DNA from: Thermocrispum municipale DSM 44069
GTDB lineage: Bacteria; Actinomycetota; Actinomycetes; Mycobacteriales; Pseudonocardiaceae
Assembly (NCBI RefSeq): GCF_000427825.1
Contig: NZ_ATYT01000003.1
Span: 62,001 to 126,000 of the forward strand
Direction of reading: 5' to 3'
DNA: 64,000 nt
Shown here piece by piece: positions 18,109-27,760 of this stretch. Position numbers and translations under genes: made by a program. The notes under the pieces are model-generated. The model saw only the letters and a program-made list of their open reading frames with translations, made no database searches and had not been told where the DNA came from. Position 1 is the stretch's first letter; the number at the start of each line of letters is the position of its first letter.

Positions 18109-18870
18109 GTGTTCTACTGGCTGCTGAAGTATGTGTTGCTCGGTCCGATTCTCTGGACGTTCTGGCCGACCAAGGTGATCGGCCGCGAGAACATCCCGGA
18201 AGCAGGCGGAGCGATACTCGCCAGCAACCACTTGGCCGTCGTCGACTCGTTCTTCTTGCCCGCGCGCATCCGCAGGCGCGTCTACTTCCTGGCCAAGAAG
18301 GAGTACTTCACCGAGAAGGGCCTCAAGGGCCGGTTCAAGCGCTGGTTCATGCTGTCCACCGGGCAGCACCCGGTCGACCGCTCCGGCGGGTCGGCCAGCC
18401 GTGCGGCGCTGGACACCGGCGTGCGGTTGCTGCGCGAAGGCAAGCTGCTCGGCGTCTACCCGGAGGGCACCCGCTCGCCGGACGGGCGGCTGTACAAGGG
18501 CAAGACCGGGGTGGCGCGCATGGCGCTGGAGGCCAAGGTGCCGATCATCCCGGTCGCGATGATCGGCACGGAGAAGGTCAACCCGATCGGTTCGCGCATG
18601 TGGTGGCCGCGGCGCATCGAGATCCGCATCGGCAAGCCGCTGGACTTCTCGCGCTACTACGGTCTGGCCGGTGACCCGTTCATCGAGCGGTCCATGACCG
18701 ACGAGTTGATGTACGCCTTGATGGAGCTGTCCGGTCAGGAGTATGTGGACGTCTATGCTGCGACCGTCAAAGGGCTCACCCAGTCCTCCGGAGTGGGCTC
18801 GAGCGCGGGCGCGCCACGTGCGGCCGAGAGCCGGCAGCGCGAGCAGAGCGAGCCGGTGCGGCAAGGCTGA
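18109..18870 (+). CDS. plsC: 1-acyl-sn-glycerol-3-phosphate acyltransferase (PlsC family)
   Basis: Membrane-associated acyltransferase that converts lysophosphatidate to phosphatidate, or acylates a related lipid. 253 residues. The NHxxxxD active site reads NHLAVVD and the glycerol-phosphate-binding motif reads PEGTRSPDG. A hydrophobic N-terminus (FYWLLKYVLLGPILWTFW) anchors it to the membrane. The GTG start at 18109 follows GGAAGGCGGGTGGG. It resembles Rv2182c of M. tuberculosis, which is likewise close to the Rv2179c exoribonuclease, the gene next to it here. The C-terminal 25 residues are Ser/Arg/Gln rich and probably unstructured. Which lysolipid it uses cannot be told from sequence. Confidence 0.9.
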   Translation: MFYWLLKYVLLGPILWTFWPTKVIGRENIPEAGGAILASNHLAVVDSFFLPARIRRRVYFLAKKEYFTEKGLKGRFKRWFMLSTGQHPVDRSGGSASRAALDTGVRLLREGKLLGVYPEGTRSPDGRLYKGKTGVARMALEAKVPIIPVAMIGTEKVNPIGSRMWWPRRIEIRIGKPLDFSRYYGLAGDPFIERSMTDELMYALMELSGQEYVDVYAATVKGLTQSSGVGSSAGAPRAAESRQREQSEPVRQG

Positions 18871-18945
18871 GCGTTTCGGCGCGGGGCGGCGGGGTATGTT
18901 GCTACGTCCGGTCCGTGCCGCCGATCGACCTGGGTGAGTGCTGTC

Positions 18946-19449
18946 ATGCGGTTCTTCTACGACACCGAGTTCATCGAGGACGGGGTCACCATCGACCTCG
19001 TCTCCATCGGTGTGGTGGACGAGCGTGGCCGCGAGTTCTACGCGGTCTCCACCCAGTTCGACCCGACCCGCGCGGGCCCGTGGGTGCGCGAGAACGTGCT
19101 GCCCAAGCTGCCGCCGCCGAACCACGAGGCGTGGCGCAGCCGCGAGCAGATCAAGGCGGATCTGCTGGCGTTCATCGGCACGCCGCGCGACGGCGTGCAG
19201 CTGTGGGCCTGGTACGCCGCGTACGACCATGTCGCGCTCGCCCAGTTGTGGGGCGCCATGCCGCAGCTGCCCAGGGTGCTGCCGCGGTTCACCAGGGACT
19301 TGCGGCAACGCTGGGAGGACCTGGGCAAGCCGGATCTGCCCGCGCCGCCGGAGAACGCGCACGACGCACTCGCCGATGCGCGCCACAATCTGGCACGCTG
19401 GAAGCGAATGGAGGAAGTCCGCAGCCGTCGCGGACTGGGCATCTGCTGA
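18946..19449 (+). CDS. 3'-5' exoribonuclease, Rv2179c-like (DEDDh)
   Basis: Small RNase T-like exoribonuclease. The M. tuberculosis homologue Rv2179c is known to trim 3' overhangs and prefers adenylate-rich ends. 167 residues. The DEDDh metal-binding residues are visible: Asp6 and Glu8 in FYDTEF, an Asp in YAAYDHVAL, and the His/Asp of HDALADARHN. The ATG at 18946 gives the family N-terminus MRFFYDTEF and has GGGTGAG upstream; a GTG four codons earlier at 18934 is possible. TATGTT around 18896 is a possible -10. It follows the acyltransferase on the same strand with a 75-bp gap. Confidence 0.88.
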   Translation: MRFFYDTEFIEDGVTIDLVSIGVVDERGREFYAVSTQFDPTRAGPWVRENVLPKLPPPNHEAWRSREQIKADLLAFIGTPRDGVQLWAWYAAYDHVALAQLWGAMPQLPRVLPRFTRDLRQRWEDLGKPDLPAPPENAHDALADARHNLARWKRMEEVRSRRGLGIC

Positions 19450-19629
19450 TCGGGTCGCGGGCAGGCGGCTGAGTCGTCGGAGCTGCCCGATCGTCCCTCA
19501 CACCAAGTCCGCCCGATTCTGCTGCGGCGGGTCAGTGAATCGGTTCAGCTCGGTCTCGGTACGCTGGCGGCTGCAACGATGCAGTGATGGATGTCACGGC
19601 CGCGGTCGCGGCGGATTTTCGGAGGACAG
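19450..19629. other. intergenic region before phosphofructokinase
   Basis: 180 bp without a gene. GGGCAG and CTGCCC arms around an 18-base loop just after the exoribonuclease stop could be a weak terminator. TACGCT near 19560 is a -10-like box for the phosphofructokinase gene. Confidence 0.3.
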
Positions 19630-20652
19630 ATGCGTGTTGGTGTGCTGACCGGCGGCGGTGACTGCCCGGGTTTGAACGCGGTGATTCGCGCTGTGGTCCG
19701 CAAGGGGATCGAGAAGCACGGGTGGGACGTCGTCGGGTTCCGTAACGGCTGGGCGGGTCCGGTCACCGGCGACAGCCGGCCGCTGGGACTGAACGACGTG
19801 GAGGACATCCTCGCCCGCGGCGGCACCATCCTCGGGTCGTCGCGAACCAACCCGTACAAGGACGACAGCGTCGACAAGATTCGCGCCACGCTGTCCGAGC
19901 AAGGTGTGGACGCGCTGGTCGCGATCGGTGGCGAGGACACCCTCGGCGTGGCCAAGCGCCTGGTCGACGACGGGATCAACGTCGTCGGCGTGCCCAAGAC
20001 GATCGACAACGACCTGGACGCCACCGACTACACGTTCGGCTTCGACACCGCGGTGCACATCGCGACCGAGGCCATCGACCGGCTGCGCACCACCGCGGAG
20101 TCGCATCACCGGGCGCTGGTGGTCGAGGTGATGGGCAGGCACGCCGGGTGGATCGCGTTGCACTCCGGGCTGGCGGGTGGCGCGAACGTGATCCTGGTGC
20201 CGGAGCGTCCGTTCAGCGTCGACAAGGTCGTCGAATGGGTGCTGCGCCGGTTCGAGGCGGAGTACGCGCCGATCATCGTGGTGGCCGAAGGCGCCGTGCC
20301 GGAAGGCGGCAAGGAAGTGCTGCATTCGGGCGAGCGGGACGCGTTCGGGCACGTCCGGCTGGGCGGCGTCGGCCAGTGGCTGGCCGAGGAGATCGCCGAC
20401 CGCACCGGCAAGGAGTCGCGTGCGGTGGTGCTGGGCCACACCCAGCGCGGGGGCACCCCGACCGCCTACGACCGGGTGCTGGCCACCCGCTTCGGGCTGC
20501 ACGCGGTGGACGCGGTCGCCGAGGGCGACTGGGGCACCATGGTCGCCCTGCGTGGCACCGACATCGTCCGCGTGAAGCTGTCCGAAGCCACCGCCAAGCT
20601 GAAGACGGTTCCGCTGGATCGCTACCAGGAGGCGGAAGTCTTCTTCGGCTGA
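19630..20652 (+). CDS. 6-phosphofructokinase, with the residue signature of pyrophosphate-dependent enzymes
   Basis: Phosphorylates fructose 6-phosphate to fructose 1,6-bisphosphate in glycolysis. 340 residues from the ATG 19630 (GGAGG 5 bases upstream; the frame stays open back to 19591). Motifs: GGGDCPGLNAVIR at 8-20, the catalytic TIDND at 124-128, and MGRHAGW. At the positions that decide the phosphoryl donor, the E. coli ATP enzyme has Gly104 and Gly124. This protein has Asp103 (GGED) and Lys123 (PKTIDND), the pair that in characterised family members goes with pyrophosphate. It therefore resembles the Amycolatopsis methanolica PPi enzyme more than typical Streptomyces ATP-PFK, which would make the step reversible. 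Donor use is inferred. A strong terminator follows. Confidence 0.9.
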   Translation: MRVGVLTGGGDCPGLNAVIRAVVRKGIEKHGWDVVGFRNGWAGPVTGDSRPLGLNDVEDILARGGTILGSSRTNPYKDDSVDKIRATLSEQGVDALVAIGGEDTLGVAKRLVDDGINVVGVPKTIDNDLDATDYTFGFDTAVHIATEAIDRLRTTAESHHRALVVEVMGRHAGWIALHSGLAGGANVILVPERPFSVDKVVEWVLRRFEAEYAPIIVVAEGAVPEGGKEVLHSGERDAFGHVRLGGVGQWLAEEIADRTGKESRAVVLGHTQRGGTPTAYDRVLATRFGLHAVDAVAEGDWGTMVALRGTDIVRVKLSEATAKLKTVPLDRYQEAEVFFG

Positions 20653-20668
20653 TTCGTTCCGCCCGAAG

Positions 20669-20697
20669 GCCCGGCCGAGCACAGCGCTCGGCCGGGC
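20669..20697 (+). terminator. Rho-independent terminator after phosphofructokinase
   Basis: Perfect 12-bp GC-rich stem, arms 20669-20680 and 20686-20697, with a 5-base loop (ACAGC), followed by TTTCGT. It lies 16 bp after the stop and separates the phosphofructokinase gene from the division cluster. Confidence 0.88.
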
Positions 20698-20817
20698 TTT
20701 CGTGCCTACCCACCGTGACGACACGACCGCGGTGCGGATGCGCAGCGTTGTTGCGCGAATCGCCGGAGGGGGCGGCCCGGGCGGGCTCGCTCGCGCGCCA
20801 CGGGTAACCTTCCGGCC

Positions 20818-22362
20818 GTGTCGCGCAGCACTCCCGGCTCCTCGCCCGGCCGTCGTCCGAGCAAGACGACGCCGATGCCGTTGACGACCCTGGTGGCCAG
20901 GGCGGACGGCAGGCTGATCGCTGACCAGGAAGCGATGGACACCGCCGTGACCGGGACGACGCTGCGGGCTCACGAGGTCCGCCCCGGCGACCTGTTCGCC
21001 GCCGTGCCGGGGTCGCGCGCGCACGGCGCGGATTTCGCCGACCAGGCGTTGGCCGCGGGCGCGGTCGCGATCCTGACCGACGAGGAGGGCGCGAGCCGCC
21101 CGCAGGTCGCCGAGGCGGGAGTGCCGATCTTGGTCCACTCCGCTCCCCGCGCCGTGCTCGGTGAGGTGGCGGCGTGGATCTACGGTGAGCCGTCGCTGCA
21201 GCTGGCCGTCATGGGCATCACCGGGACCTCGGGCAAGACCACCACGGCCTACCTGGTCGAGTCCGGACTTCGGGCCGCCGGGCACACCACCGGGCTGATC
21301 GGCACGGTGGAGACGCGCGTGGCAGGCACCGTGCTCTCCAGTGCGTTCACCACACCGGAGGCGCCCGACCTGCAGGCGTTGTTCGCGGTGATGGTCGAGG
21401 AAGGCGTCACGCACTGCCCGATGGAGGTCTCCAGCCACGCACTGGCCATGGGCCGGGTCAACGGCACCCGGTTCACCGTCGGCGCGTTCACCAACCTGTC
21501 GCAGGACCACCTGGACTTCCACCACAACATGGCCGACTACTTCGCGGCCAAGGCGAAGTTGTTCGACGGCCGCTCGACCACCGAGGTCGTCGTGGTGGAC
21601 AGCGAGTGGGGGCAGACGCTGGTCACGCCGCAGACGGTCACCGTGGCGCTCGACGCCGGCGCCGGGGCGATGTGGACCGCCACCGACCTGGTGGCCACGC
21701 CCACCGGGCAGCAGACGTTCACCATCCACGGCCCGGACGGCTTGCAGCTGGCCGGACGGCTGCCGCTGCCCGGCGAGTTCAACGTGGCCAACGCCCTGGT
21801 CGCCGCGGCGATGCTGTACGCGGTCGGGGTCGAGCCGCAGCACATTCAGCGCGGCCTCGCCCAGGTCCAGGTCCCCGGCCGGATGGAGCGCATCGACGTC
21901 GGCCAGTCGTTCACCGCCGTGGTGGACTACGCGCACAAACCGGCCGCCGTGGCACTGGCGCTGGATGCGCTGCGCGCCCAGGTCACCGGCCGGGTGATCA
22001 CCGTGCTGGGCTGCGGCGGTGACCGCGACCGAGGCAAGCGGCCACTGATGGGCGAGGCGGCGGCGCGGCGCAGCGACGTGTTGATCGTGACGGACGACAA
22101 CCCACGCAGTGAGGATGCGGCGGCCATCCGCGCGGCGATGCTCGACGGAGCGCGCGCGGTGCCCGCCCAACATCGTGGTGAGATCACCGAGATCGCCGAT
22201 CGGGCGAAGGCCATCGAGCACGCGGTGTCGCTGGCCCGCCCTGGTGATGTGGTGTTCGTCGGGGGCAAGGGCCACGAGACCGGGCAGGAGATCGCCGGTG
22301 AGATCCACCCGTTCTCCGACCGGGACGAACTCACCGCGGCATTGCGAGGAGTAGTGCAGTGA
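20818..22362 (+). CDS. murE: UDP-MurNAc-L-Ala-D-Glu:meso-diaminopimelate ligase MurE
   Basis: ATP-dependent amide ligase that adds the third residue of the peptidoglycan stem peptide in the cytoplasm. 514 residues. The P-loop is GITGTSGKTTTAYL, and the central-domain HNMADYFAAKAKLF block carries the carbamylated lysine. DNPR (in TDDNPRSED) in the C-terminal domain is the signature for meso-diaminopimelate rather than lysine. The GTG start at 20818 has TAACCT 7 bases upstream (20805-20810), suggesting a leaderless transcript and a promoter serving the whole cluster. An internal ATG at 20876 would shorten it by 19 residues. It overlaps murF by 4 bp. ftsI, ftsL and rsmH, which normally precede murE, are not here. 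Confidence 0.96.
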   Translation: MSRSTPGSSPGRRPSKTTPMPLTTLVARADGRLIADQEAMDTAVTGTTLRAHEVRPGDLFAAVPGSRAHGADFADQALAAGAVAILTDEEGASRPQVAEAGVPILVHSAPRAVLGEVAAWIYGEPSLQLAVMGITGTSGKTTTAYLVESGLRAAGHTTGLIGTVETRVAGTVLSSAFTTPEAPDLQALFAVMVEEGVTHCPMEVSSHALAMGRVNGTRFTVGAFTNLSQDHLDFHHNMADYFAAKAKLFDGRSTTEVVVVDSEWGQTLVTPQTVTVALDAGAGAMWTATDLVATPTGQQTFTIHGPDGLQLAGRLPLPGEFNVANALVAAAMLYAVGVEPQHIQRGLAQVQVPGRMERIDVGQSFTAVVDYAHKPAAVALALDALRAQVTGRVITVLGCGGDRDRGKRPLMGEAAARRSDVLIVTDDNPRSEDAAAIRAAMLDGARAVPAQHRGEITEIADRAKAIEHAVSLARPGDVVFVGGKGHETGQEIAGEIHPFSDRDELTAALRGVVQ

Positions 22363-23840
22363 TCCCGTTGACCTTGGCCGCCGTCGCGGAGATCGCCGGC
22401 GGCCGGCTTCACCACGCCACCGGGGACGAACTCGTCACCGGCGGCGTGGAGTTCGATTCGCGCAAGGTGGCCGACGGCGGCCTGTTCGTGGCGCTGCCCG
22501 GCGAGCGGGTGGACGGCCACGATTTCGCCGCGCAGGCGGTGGCGGACGGCGCGGCGGGGGTGCTGGCCGCCCGCGAGGTGGACGCGCCCGCGGTGATCGT
22601 GCCGCCCGCCGACCCCGAGACGCACAGCGGATCCGTCGCCCTGGCCGGGGACACCGACGGGTCCGGCGCCGCGGTGCTGCAGGCGCTCGGCGCGCTGGCC
22701 CGCCACGTCGTGCAGACGCTGGCGCCCGGCGGTCTGACCGTCGTCGGCGTGACCGGCTCGTCCGGCAAGACCTCCACCAAGGACCTGATCGCCCAGCTGC
22801 TCGAGCCGATGGGGGACACCGTCGCCCCGCCCGGCTCGTTCAACAACGAGCTGGGGCACCCGTGGACCGTGCTCAAGGCCGATCGGTCGACCAAGCACCT
22901 GGTGCTGGAGTTGTCCGCGCGCGGGCCGGGCCACATCGCCCACCTGGCCGCGATCGCGCCGCCGCGGATCGGTGTGGTGCTCAACGTGGGCAGCGCGCAC
23001 GTCGGCGAGTTCGGCTCGCGGGACGGCATCGCCAAGGCCAAGGGCGAGTTGCCGGAGGCGCTGCCGTCGGCGGCGGACGGTGGTGTCGCGGTCCTCAACG
23101 CCGACGATCCGCTGGTCGCCGCGATGGCCGAGCGGACGAACGCCCGCGTGGTGTTGGTGGGCGAGTCGCCGTCCGCGCAGGTGCGGGCCGAGTCCGTGCG
23201 CCTCGACGAGCTGGCCCGGCCGTCGTTCCACCTGGTGACGCCGCGCGGGAAGGCGGACGTCCAGCTCCCGCTGCACGGCGAGCACCAGGTCGGCAACGCG
23301 CTGGCCGGAGCGGCCGTGGCGCTCGAGCTGGGCGCGTCGGTGGACGAGGTGGCGCAGCGGCTGAACGGCCTGCAGCGCCGCTCGCAGCAGCGGATGGCGG
23401 TCACCACCCGCGACGACGGTGTGGTGATCCTCAACGACTCCTACAACGCCAACCCGGAGTCGATGCGGGCGGCGTTGAAGGCATTGGCGTCGATGAGCAG
23501 GGGCCGACGCTCCTGGGCGGTCCTCGGTGAGATGGCCGAACTCGGGGACGCTAGCGTGTCCGCGCACGACGAGATCGGCAGGCTCGCGGTGCGGCTGAAC
23601 ATCTCCCGGCTGGTCGTGGTCGGTGAGCGGGCAGCGGCGATGCATCACGGCGCCAGCCACGAGGGATCGTGGGGCGAGGAGTCGACGCTGGTGCCCGACA
23701 CCGCGGCGGCCGTCGAGCTGCTCCGCCGGGAGCTCGAGCCGGGCGACGTCGTGCTGGTGAAAGCGTCCAATGCGGCGGGTCTCGGCGTCGTGGCCGACGC
23801 GTTGCTGGACCCGGCAGGTGCGAAAGGTGCAACCGCGTGA
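22359..23840 (+). CDS. murF: UDP-MurNAc-tripeptide:D-Ala-D-Ala ligase MurF
   Basis: Last cytoplasmic Mur ligase; it adds the D-Ala-D-Ala dipeptide. 493 residues, family about 450-510. The N-terminal substrate domain contains [18 protein letters not shown]. The P-loop is [14 protein letters not shown], followed by the [13 protein letters not shown] block and [10 protein letters not shown] in the C-terminal domain, all typical of MurF. The GTG start overlaps the murE stop (GTGA) and the stop overlaps the mraY start in the same way, so translation is coupled across all three. Assignment is secure from motifs and position. Confidence 0.96.
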   Translation: MIPLTLAAVAEIAGGRLHHATGDELVTGGVEFDSRKVADGGLFVALPGERVDGHDFAAQAVADGAAGVLAAREVDAPAVIVPPADPETHSGSVALAGDTDGSGAAVLQALGALARHVVQTLAPGGLTVVGVTGSSGKTSTKDLIAQLLEPMGDTVAPPGSFNNELGHPWTVLKADRSTKHLVLELSARGPGHIAHLAAIAPPRIGVVLNVGSAHVGEFGSRDGIAKAKGELPEALPSAADGGVAVLNADDPLVAAMAERTNARVVLVGESPSAQVRAESVRLDELARPSFHLVTPRGKADVQLPLHGEHQVGNALAGAAVALELGASVDEVAQRLNGLQRRSQQRMAVTTRDDGVVILNDSYNANPESMRAALKALASMSRGRRSWAVLGEMAELGDASVSAHDEIGRLAVRLNISRLVVVGERAAAMHHGASHEGSWGEESTLVPDTAAAVELLRRELEPGDVVLVKASNAAGLGVVADALLDPAGAKGATA

Positions 23841-24919
23841 TCAGCATCCTGATAGCGGCCTCGATCGGCTTGCTGGTGTCGATCATGGTCACGCCGTATC
23901 TGATCCGTGTCTTCGCCAAGCAAGGCTTCGGGCAGGAGATCCGTGAGGAGGGCCCGGAAGGGCACAAGTCCAAGCGCGGCACCCCGACCATGGGCGGAGT
24001 CGCGATCATCCTGGCGATGCTCGCCGGCTACTTCGCCGCGCACGGCATCCGCTGGGTCACCGGCTCCGGTCCTGGACCGTCGGTGTCCGGCCTGCTGGTG
24101 CTGTTTCTGGCCACCGGTCTCGGGCTGGTCGGCTTCCTGGACGACTTCATCAAGATCCGCAGACAGCGCAACCTGGGCCTGAACAAGACCTCGAAGCTGA
24201 TCGGGCAGTTCGTGGTCGCGGTCGCCTTCGCCGTGCTGGCGATTCAGTTCCCGGACGAACAAGGGCTGACCCCGGCGTCTCAGCACTTGTCCGACGTGCG
24301 GGACATCGCGCTGATCATCTTCCCGATCCCGGTGTTCATCGTGTTCTGCTACCTGCTGATCTCGGCATGGTCGAACGCGGTGAACTTCACCGACGGCCTG
24401 GACGGTCTCGCCGGTGGCGCTTCGGCCATGGTGCTGGGTACGTACGTGGTGATCTCGTTCTGGCAGGCACGGCTGTCCTGCACGGCCGAGCCGCAGGTGG
24501 GCTGCTACGACGTGCGTGACCCGCTGGACCTGGCCGTGGTGGCCGCCGCGGCGGCCGGTGCGTGCATCGGTTTCCTGTGGTGGAACGCCGCGCCGGCGAA
24601 GATCTTCATGGGCGACACCGGTTCGCTCGCACTCGGTGGTCTCATCGCGGGCCTGTCCATGACCACCAAGACCGAACTGCTGGCCATCGTCATCGGCGGC
24701 CTGTTCGTGGTCGAGATGGTCTCGGTGGTCATGCAGATCGCGGTGTTCCGCACCACCGGGCGGCGGTTGTTCCGCATGGCGCCGTTCCACCACCACTTCG
24801 AGCTGGCAGGGTGGGCGGAAACCACGGTGATCATCCGCTTCTGGCTGCTCGCGGGCATTTGCTGCGGACTGGGCCTCGGGCTGTTCTACAGCGAACAGCT
24901 GACCGTGCTGGGCGGTTGA
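23837..24919 (+). CDS. mraY: phospho-N-acetylmuramoyl-pentapeptide transferase MraY
   Basis: Integral membrane enzyme that links phospho-MurNAc-pentapeptide to undecaprenyl phosphate, giving lipid I. 360 residues with about ten hydrophobic segments. Conserved motifs: GTPTMGG, the DD pair in [33 protein letters not shown], and the PFHHHFE histidine cluster near the C-terminus. The start is the GTG at 23837 overlapping the murF stop; a longer frame reaching 23669 lies inside murF and is ignored. murD follows after one base. The activity is the target of nucleoside antibiotics such as tunicamycin. Confidence 0.96.
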   Translation: MISILIAASIGLLVSIMVTPYLIRVFAKQGFGQEIREEGPEGHKSKRGTPTMGGVAIILAMLAGYFAAHGIRWVTGSGPGPSVSGLLVLFLATGLGLVGFLDDFIKIRRQRNLGLNKTSKLIGQFVVAVAFAVLAIQFPDEQGLTPASQHLSDVRDIALIIFPIPVFIVFCYLLISAWSNAVNFTDGLDGLAGGASAMVLGTYVVISFWQARLSCTAEPQVGCYDVRDPLDLAVVAAAAAGACIGFLWWNAAPAKIFMGDTGSLALGGLIAGLSMTTKTELLAIVIGGLFVVEMVSVVMQIAVFRTTGRRLFRMAPFHHHFELAGWAETTVIIRFWLLAGICCGLGLGLFYSEQLTVLGG

Positions 24920-24920
24920 C

Positions 24921-26339
24921 GTGGCCGACGCCGTGACCAGCAAACTCGCCGGCCGCAACGTCCTGGTGGCGGGCGCCGGAGTCACCGGGCGCTCGGTCAT
25001 CAGCGCGTTGACCGACGCCGGAGCCCGGGTGACGGTGACCGACGCGAACGCCGAACGGCTGGAGCAGCTGGCGGACACCGGCGCCGAACTGGCCACCGCG
25101 CTCACCGAGCCGCCCGCGGGGACCGAACTGGTGGTGACCAGCCCGGGATGGCGTCCGGACTCGCCGTTGCTCGTGGCCGCCGCGCGCGCCGGTGTCGAAG
25201 TGATCGGTGACGTCGAACTGGCCTGGCGCATCGGGCAGCAGCTCGACCGGCCGCCGGTGTGGCTCGCGGTGACCGGTACGAACGGCAAGACCACCACGGT
25301 GGGCATGCTCGAAGCGATGCTGGAAGCCGCCGGGCTGCACGCGGTGGCGTGCGGCAACGTCGGCTTCGCCGTGCTCGACGCGGTGCGCGAGGGCTACCAC
25401 GTGCTGGCCGTCGAGCTGTCCAGCTTCCAGTTGCACTGGTCGTCGACCCTGGCGCCGCACGCGTCGGTGGTGCTCAACGTCGCCGAGGACCACATCGACT
25501 GGCACGGCGGCATGGCCGACTACGCGGCCGCGAAGGGCAAGATCCATCAGCGGTCTTCTGTCGTGGTCTACAACGCGCAGGACCCCATGTCGGTGTCGGT
25601 GGCCGTCGACCACGCCGGGCCCGACGCGCGCCGAGTGGGCTTCAGTCTGCACAGCCCGCGTCCGTACGAAGTCGGTCTGGTCGAGGACCTGCTGGTCGAC
25701 CGGGCGTTCGTCGCGGACCCGCTGCGCACCGCGGAAGAGCTGGCCACGCTCGCCGACATCCGCCCACCCGGCCCGCACAACGTCGCCAACGCCCTGGCGG
25801 CCGCCACCTTGGCGCGGGCTCACGGCGTGCCAGGCGAGGCCGTCCGGGACGGTCTGCGGTCGTTCCGGCCCGGAGCCCACCGTGCGGTCGAGGTGGCCGA
25901 GATCGACGGCGTGCGCTACGTCAACGACTCCAAGGCGACCAACCCGCACGCGGCCGCGTTCTCGCTGCGGGCACACCGCAACGTGGTCTGGATCGCGGGC
26001 GGGCTGCTCAAAGGCGCGTCGGTGGACCAGCTGGTCGCGGACGTCGCAGAACGGCTGCGCGCCGTGGTGTTGCTGGGTGCCGATGCCGACGTGATCGCCA
26101 CTGCTCTTTCCCGACACGCGCCGGATGTCCCGGTCAGCAGGGTCTCTTCGGGTCACGATGAGCCCATGACCGCTGCGGTGCAGGCTGCGCGCGGACTGGC
26201 GCGCTCCGGTGATGTCGTGTTGCTTGCTCCCGCTGCGGCGTCGATGGACATGTTCCGCGACTACGCCGCGCGCGGTGAGGCGTTCGCCGCCGCCGTGCGC
26301 GCTTTGCCGCAGGGGGAGCAGGGCGATGGTGACGGCTGA
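24921..26339 (+). CDS. murD: UDP-MurNAc-L-Ala:D-Glu ligase MurD
   Basis: Adds D-glutamate to UDP-MurNAc-L-Ala in the cytoplasm. 472 residues. An N-terminal Rossmann domain has VAGAGVTGRSV. The central ATPase has AVTGTNGKTTTVGML and the AVELSSFQL block. The C-terminal domain has YVNDSKATNPHAA, the MurD-typical motif for ATP ribose and substrate binding. The GTG start lies one base after the mraY stop, and the last 14 bp overlap the start of ftsW, which is read in another frame. Order and spacing are those of the standard dcw cluster. Confidence 0.96.
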   Translation: MADAVTSKLAGRNVLVAGAGVTGRSVISALTDAGARVTVTDANAERLEQLADTGAELATALTEPPAGTELVVTSPGWRPDSPLLVAAARAGVEVIGDVELAWRIGQQLDRPPVWLAVTGTNGKTTTVGMLEAMLEAAGLHAVACGNVGFAVLDAVREGYHVLAVELSSFQLHWSSTLAPHASVVLNVAEDHIDWHGGMADYAAAKGKIHQRSSVVVYNAQDPMSVSVAVDHAGPDARRVGFSLHSPRPYEVGLVEDLLVDRAFVADPLRTAEELATLADIRPPGPHNVANALAAATLARAHGVPGEAVRDGLRSFRPGAHRAVEVAEIDGVRYVNDSKATNPHAAAFSLRAHRNVVWIAGGLLKGASVDQLVADVAERLRAVVLLGADADVIATALSRHAPDVPVSRVSSGHDEPMTAAVQAARGLARSGDVVLLAPAAASMDMFRDYAARGEAFAAAVRALPQGEQGDGDG

Positions 26340-27753
26340 GTCGAGCACGCGCACGACTCGTGCCGCCGGCAAGGGCGGTACCGGCAAGAAGGCTCGCGGC
26401 AAGCAGCGCCGCGGCAAGGGTGGGCGCCTGGCCGGTGCGCTCACCGCGCTCACCGCGTGGCTGTCGCGGCCGCTGGCCTCGTTCCACCTGGTGCTGGCGA
26501 TCTGCGGTCTGCTGACCGTCCTCGGCATCGTGATGGTGCTGTCCGCCTCGTCGGTGGAGTCGGTTGCCAGCGGGTCGTCGCCGTACTCGGTGTTCTCCAA
26601 ACACATGATGTTCGTCTGCCTCGGCATGGTCGCCTTCTACGCCGGCCTGCGCCTGCCGCTGGCTGTGATCCGCCGGTTCGCGCCCGCGCTGATGTTCGTC
26701 GCGGTCGGTCTGCTGGTGCTGGTGCTGACGCCGCTGGGATCCGAGCAAGGCGGCACGCAGGGGTGGCTGAAGTTCGGCGGCTTCCAGCTGCAGCCGGTCG
26801 AGGTGGCCAAGATCGCGCTGGCGTTGTGGGGCGCCCACATCCTCGTGCTCAAGTCGCGCTACACGTCGTCGTGGCGGCAGTTGCTGGTGCCGCTGGTGCC
26901 GGTGTCGTTGGTGATGTTCGCCTTGGTCATCGCCCAACCGGACCTGGGAGGTGCGGTCAGCCTCGGCATCGTGCTCGTCGCGTTGCTGTGGTTCGCCGGG
27001 GCTCCGCGCGGTCTGTTCGCCGGGATGATCGCCGGTGGCACGATCGGCGTCGTCGCCCTGGCCCTGATGTCCGACTACCGGCTGGCCCGCGTGCTGTCGT
27101 TCCTTTCCCCGGGGTCGGACGCCTCCGGGGCCGGGTATCAGGCGAATCAGGCGCTGTATGCGCTCGCCGACGGCGGCCTGTTCGGTGTCGGCCTCGGCCA
27201 GGGCGGGTCGAAGTGGCGCTACCTGCCCAACGTGCAGCACGACTTCATCTTCGCGCTGATCGGGGAGGAGCTCGGGTTCGTCGGGTGCTTCGTGGTCATC
27301 GGCCTGTTCGCCGGGCTGGCCATCGTCGGTCTGCGGATCGCCACCCGCAACGTCGACCCGTGGATCAGCATCGTGGCGGGCACGCTCACCGCGTGGCTGG
27401 TGTCCCAGGCGTGCATCAACATCGGCTACGTCGTCGGTTTGCTGCCGGTCACCGGCGTGACGCTGCCACTGGTGTCCTACGGCGGGACGTCGCTGGTGAT
27501 CACGTTGGGACTGTTCGGCATCCTGGCCAATTGCGGGCGGCACGAACCCACCGCGGTGGCCGCGCTGCGCAGTCAGGGACCGGGTAAATTCGGACGTCTA
27601 CTCCGGTTGCCCGCGCCCCCGGCGTATCGCAAGCCGGCGACGGGACGACCGCAGGTCGGACGTCCCCGGCGCCCCACGCGGCAGGCAACCAGGCGTACCC
27701 CGGCCAGGCCGGCCAGGCAAGCGCGCCATGCGCCGGCACGACGTGGAAGGTAG
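26326..27753 (+). CDS. ftsW: SEDS-family peptidoglycan glycosyltransferase FtsW
   Basis: Septal peptidoglycan polymerase that works with a class B PBP (FtsI). 475 residues: a basic Lys/Arg/Gly-rich cytoplasmic N-terminus (about 1-45), ten hydrophobic segments, and a 60-residue Arg/Pro/Ala-rich basic tail. SEDS hallmarks: the AQPDLGGA stretch with the catalytic aspartate, and [16 protein letters not shown] near the end. The ATG at 26326 overlaps murD by 14 bp and follows GGGGGAGCA. The partner FtsI normally encoded just upstream of murE is absent from this window. Actinobacterial FtsW tails often bind FtsZ, but no known motif is visible here. Confidence 0.95.
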   Translation: MVTAESSTRTTRAAGKGGTGKKARGKQRRGKGGRLAGALTALTAWLSRPLASFHLVLAICGLLTVLGIVMVLSASSVESVASGSSPYSVFSKHMMFVCLGMVAFYAGLRLPLAVIRRFAPALMFVAVGLLVLVLTPLGSEQGGTQGWLKFGGFQLQPVEVAKIALALWGAHILVLKSRYTSSWRQLLVPLVPVSLVMFALVIAQPDLGGAVSLGIVLVALLWFAGAPRGLFAGMIAGGTIGVVALALMSDYRLARVLSFLSPGSDASGAGYQANQALYALADGGLFGVGLGQGGSKWRYLPNVQHDFIFALIGEELGFVGCFVVIGLFAGLAIVGLRIATRNVDPWISIVAGTLTAWLVSQACINIGYVVGLLPVTGVTLPLVSYGGTSLVITLGLFGILANCGRHEPTAVAALRSQGPGKFGRLLRLPAPPAYRKPATGRPQVGRPRRPTRQATRRTPARPARQARHAPARRGR

Positions 27754-27760
27754 GAACTAC

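Noticed and set aside
19594-22308. 904-codon minus-strand open frame
   Set aside because: Runs antisense through phosphofructokinase and murE, including across the strong terminator, with low-complexity sequence.
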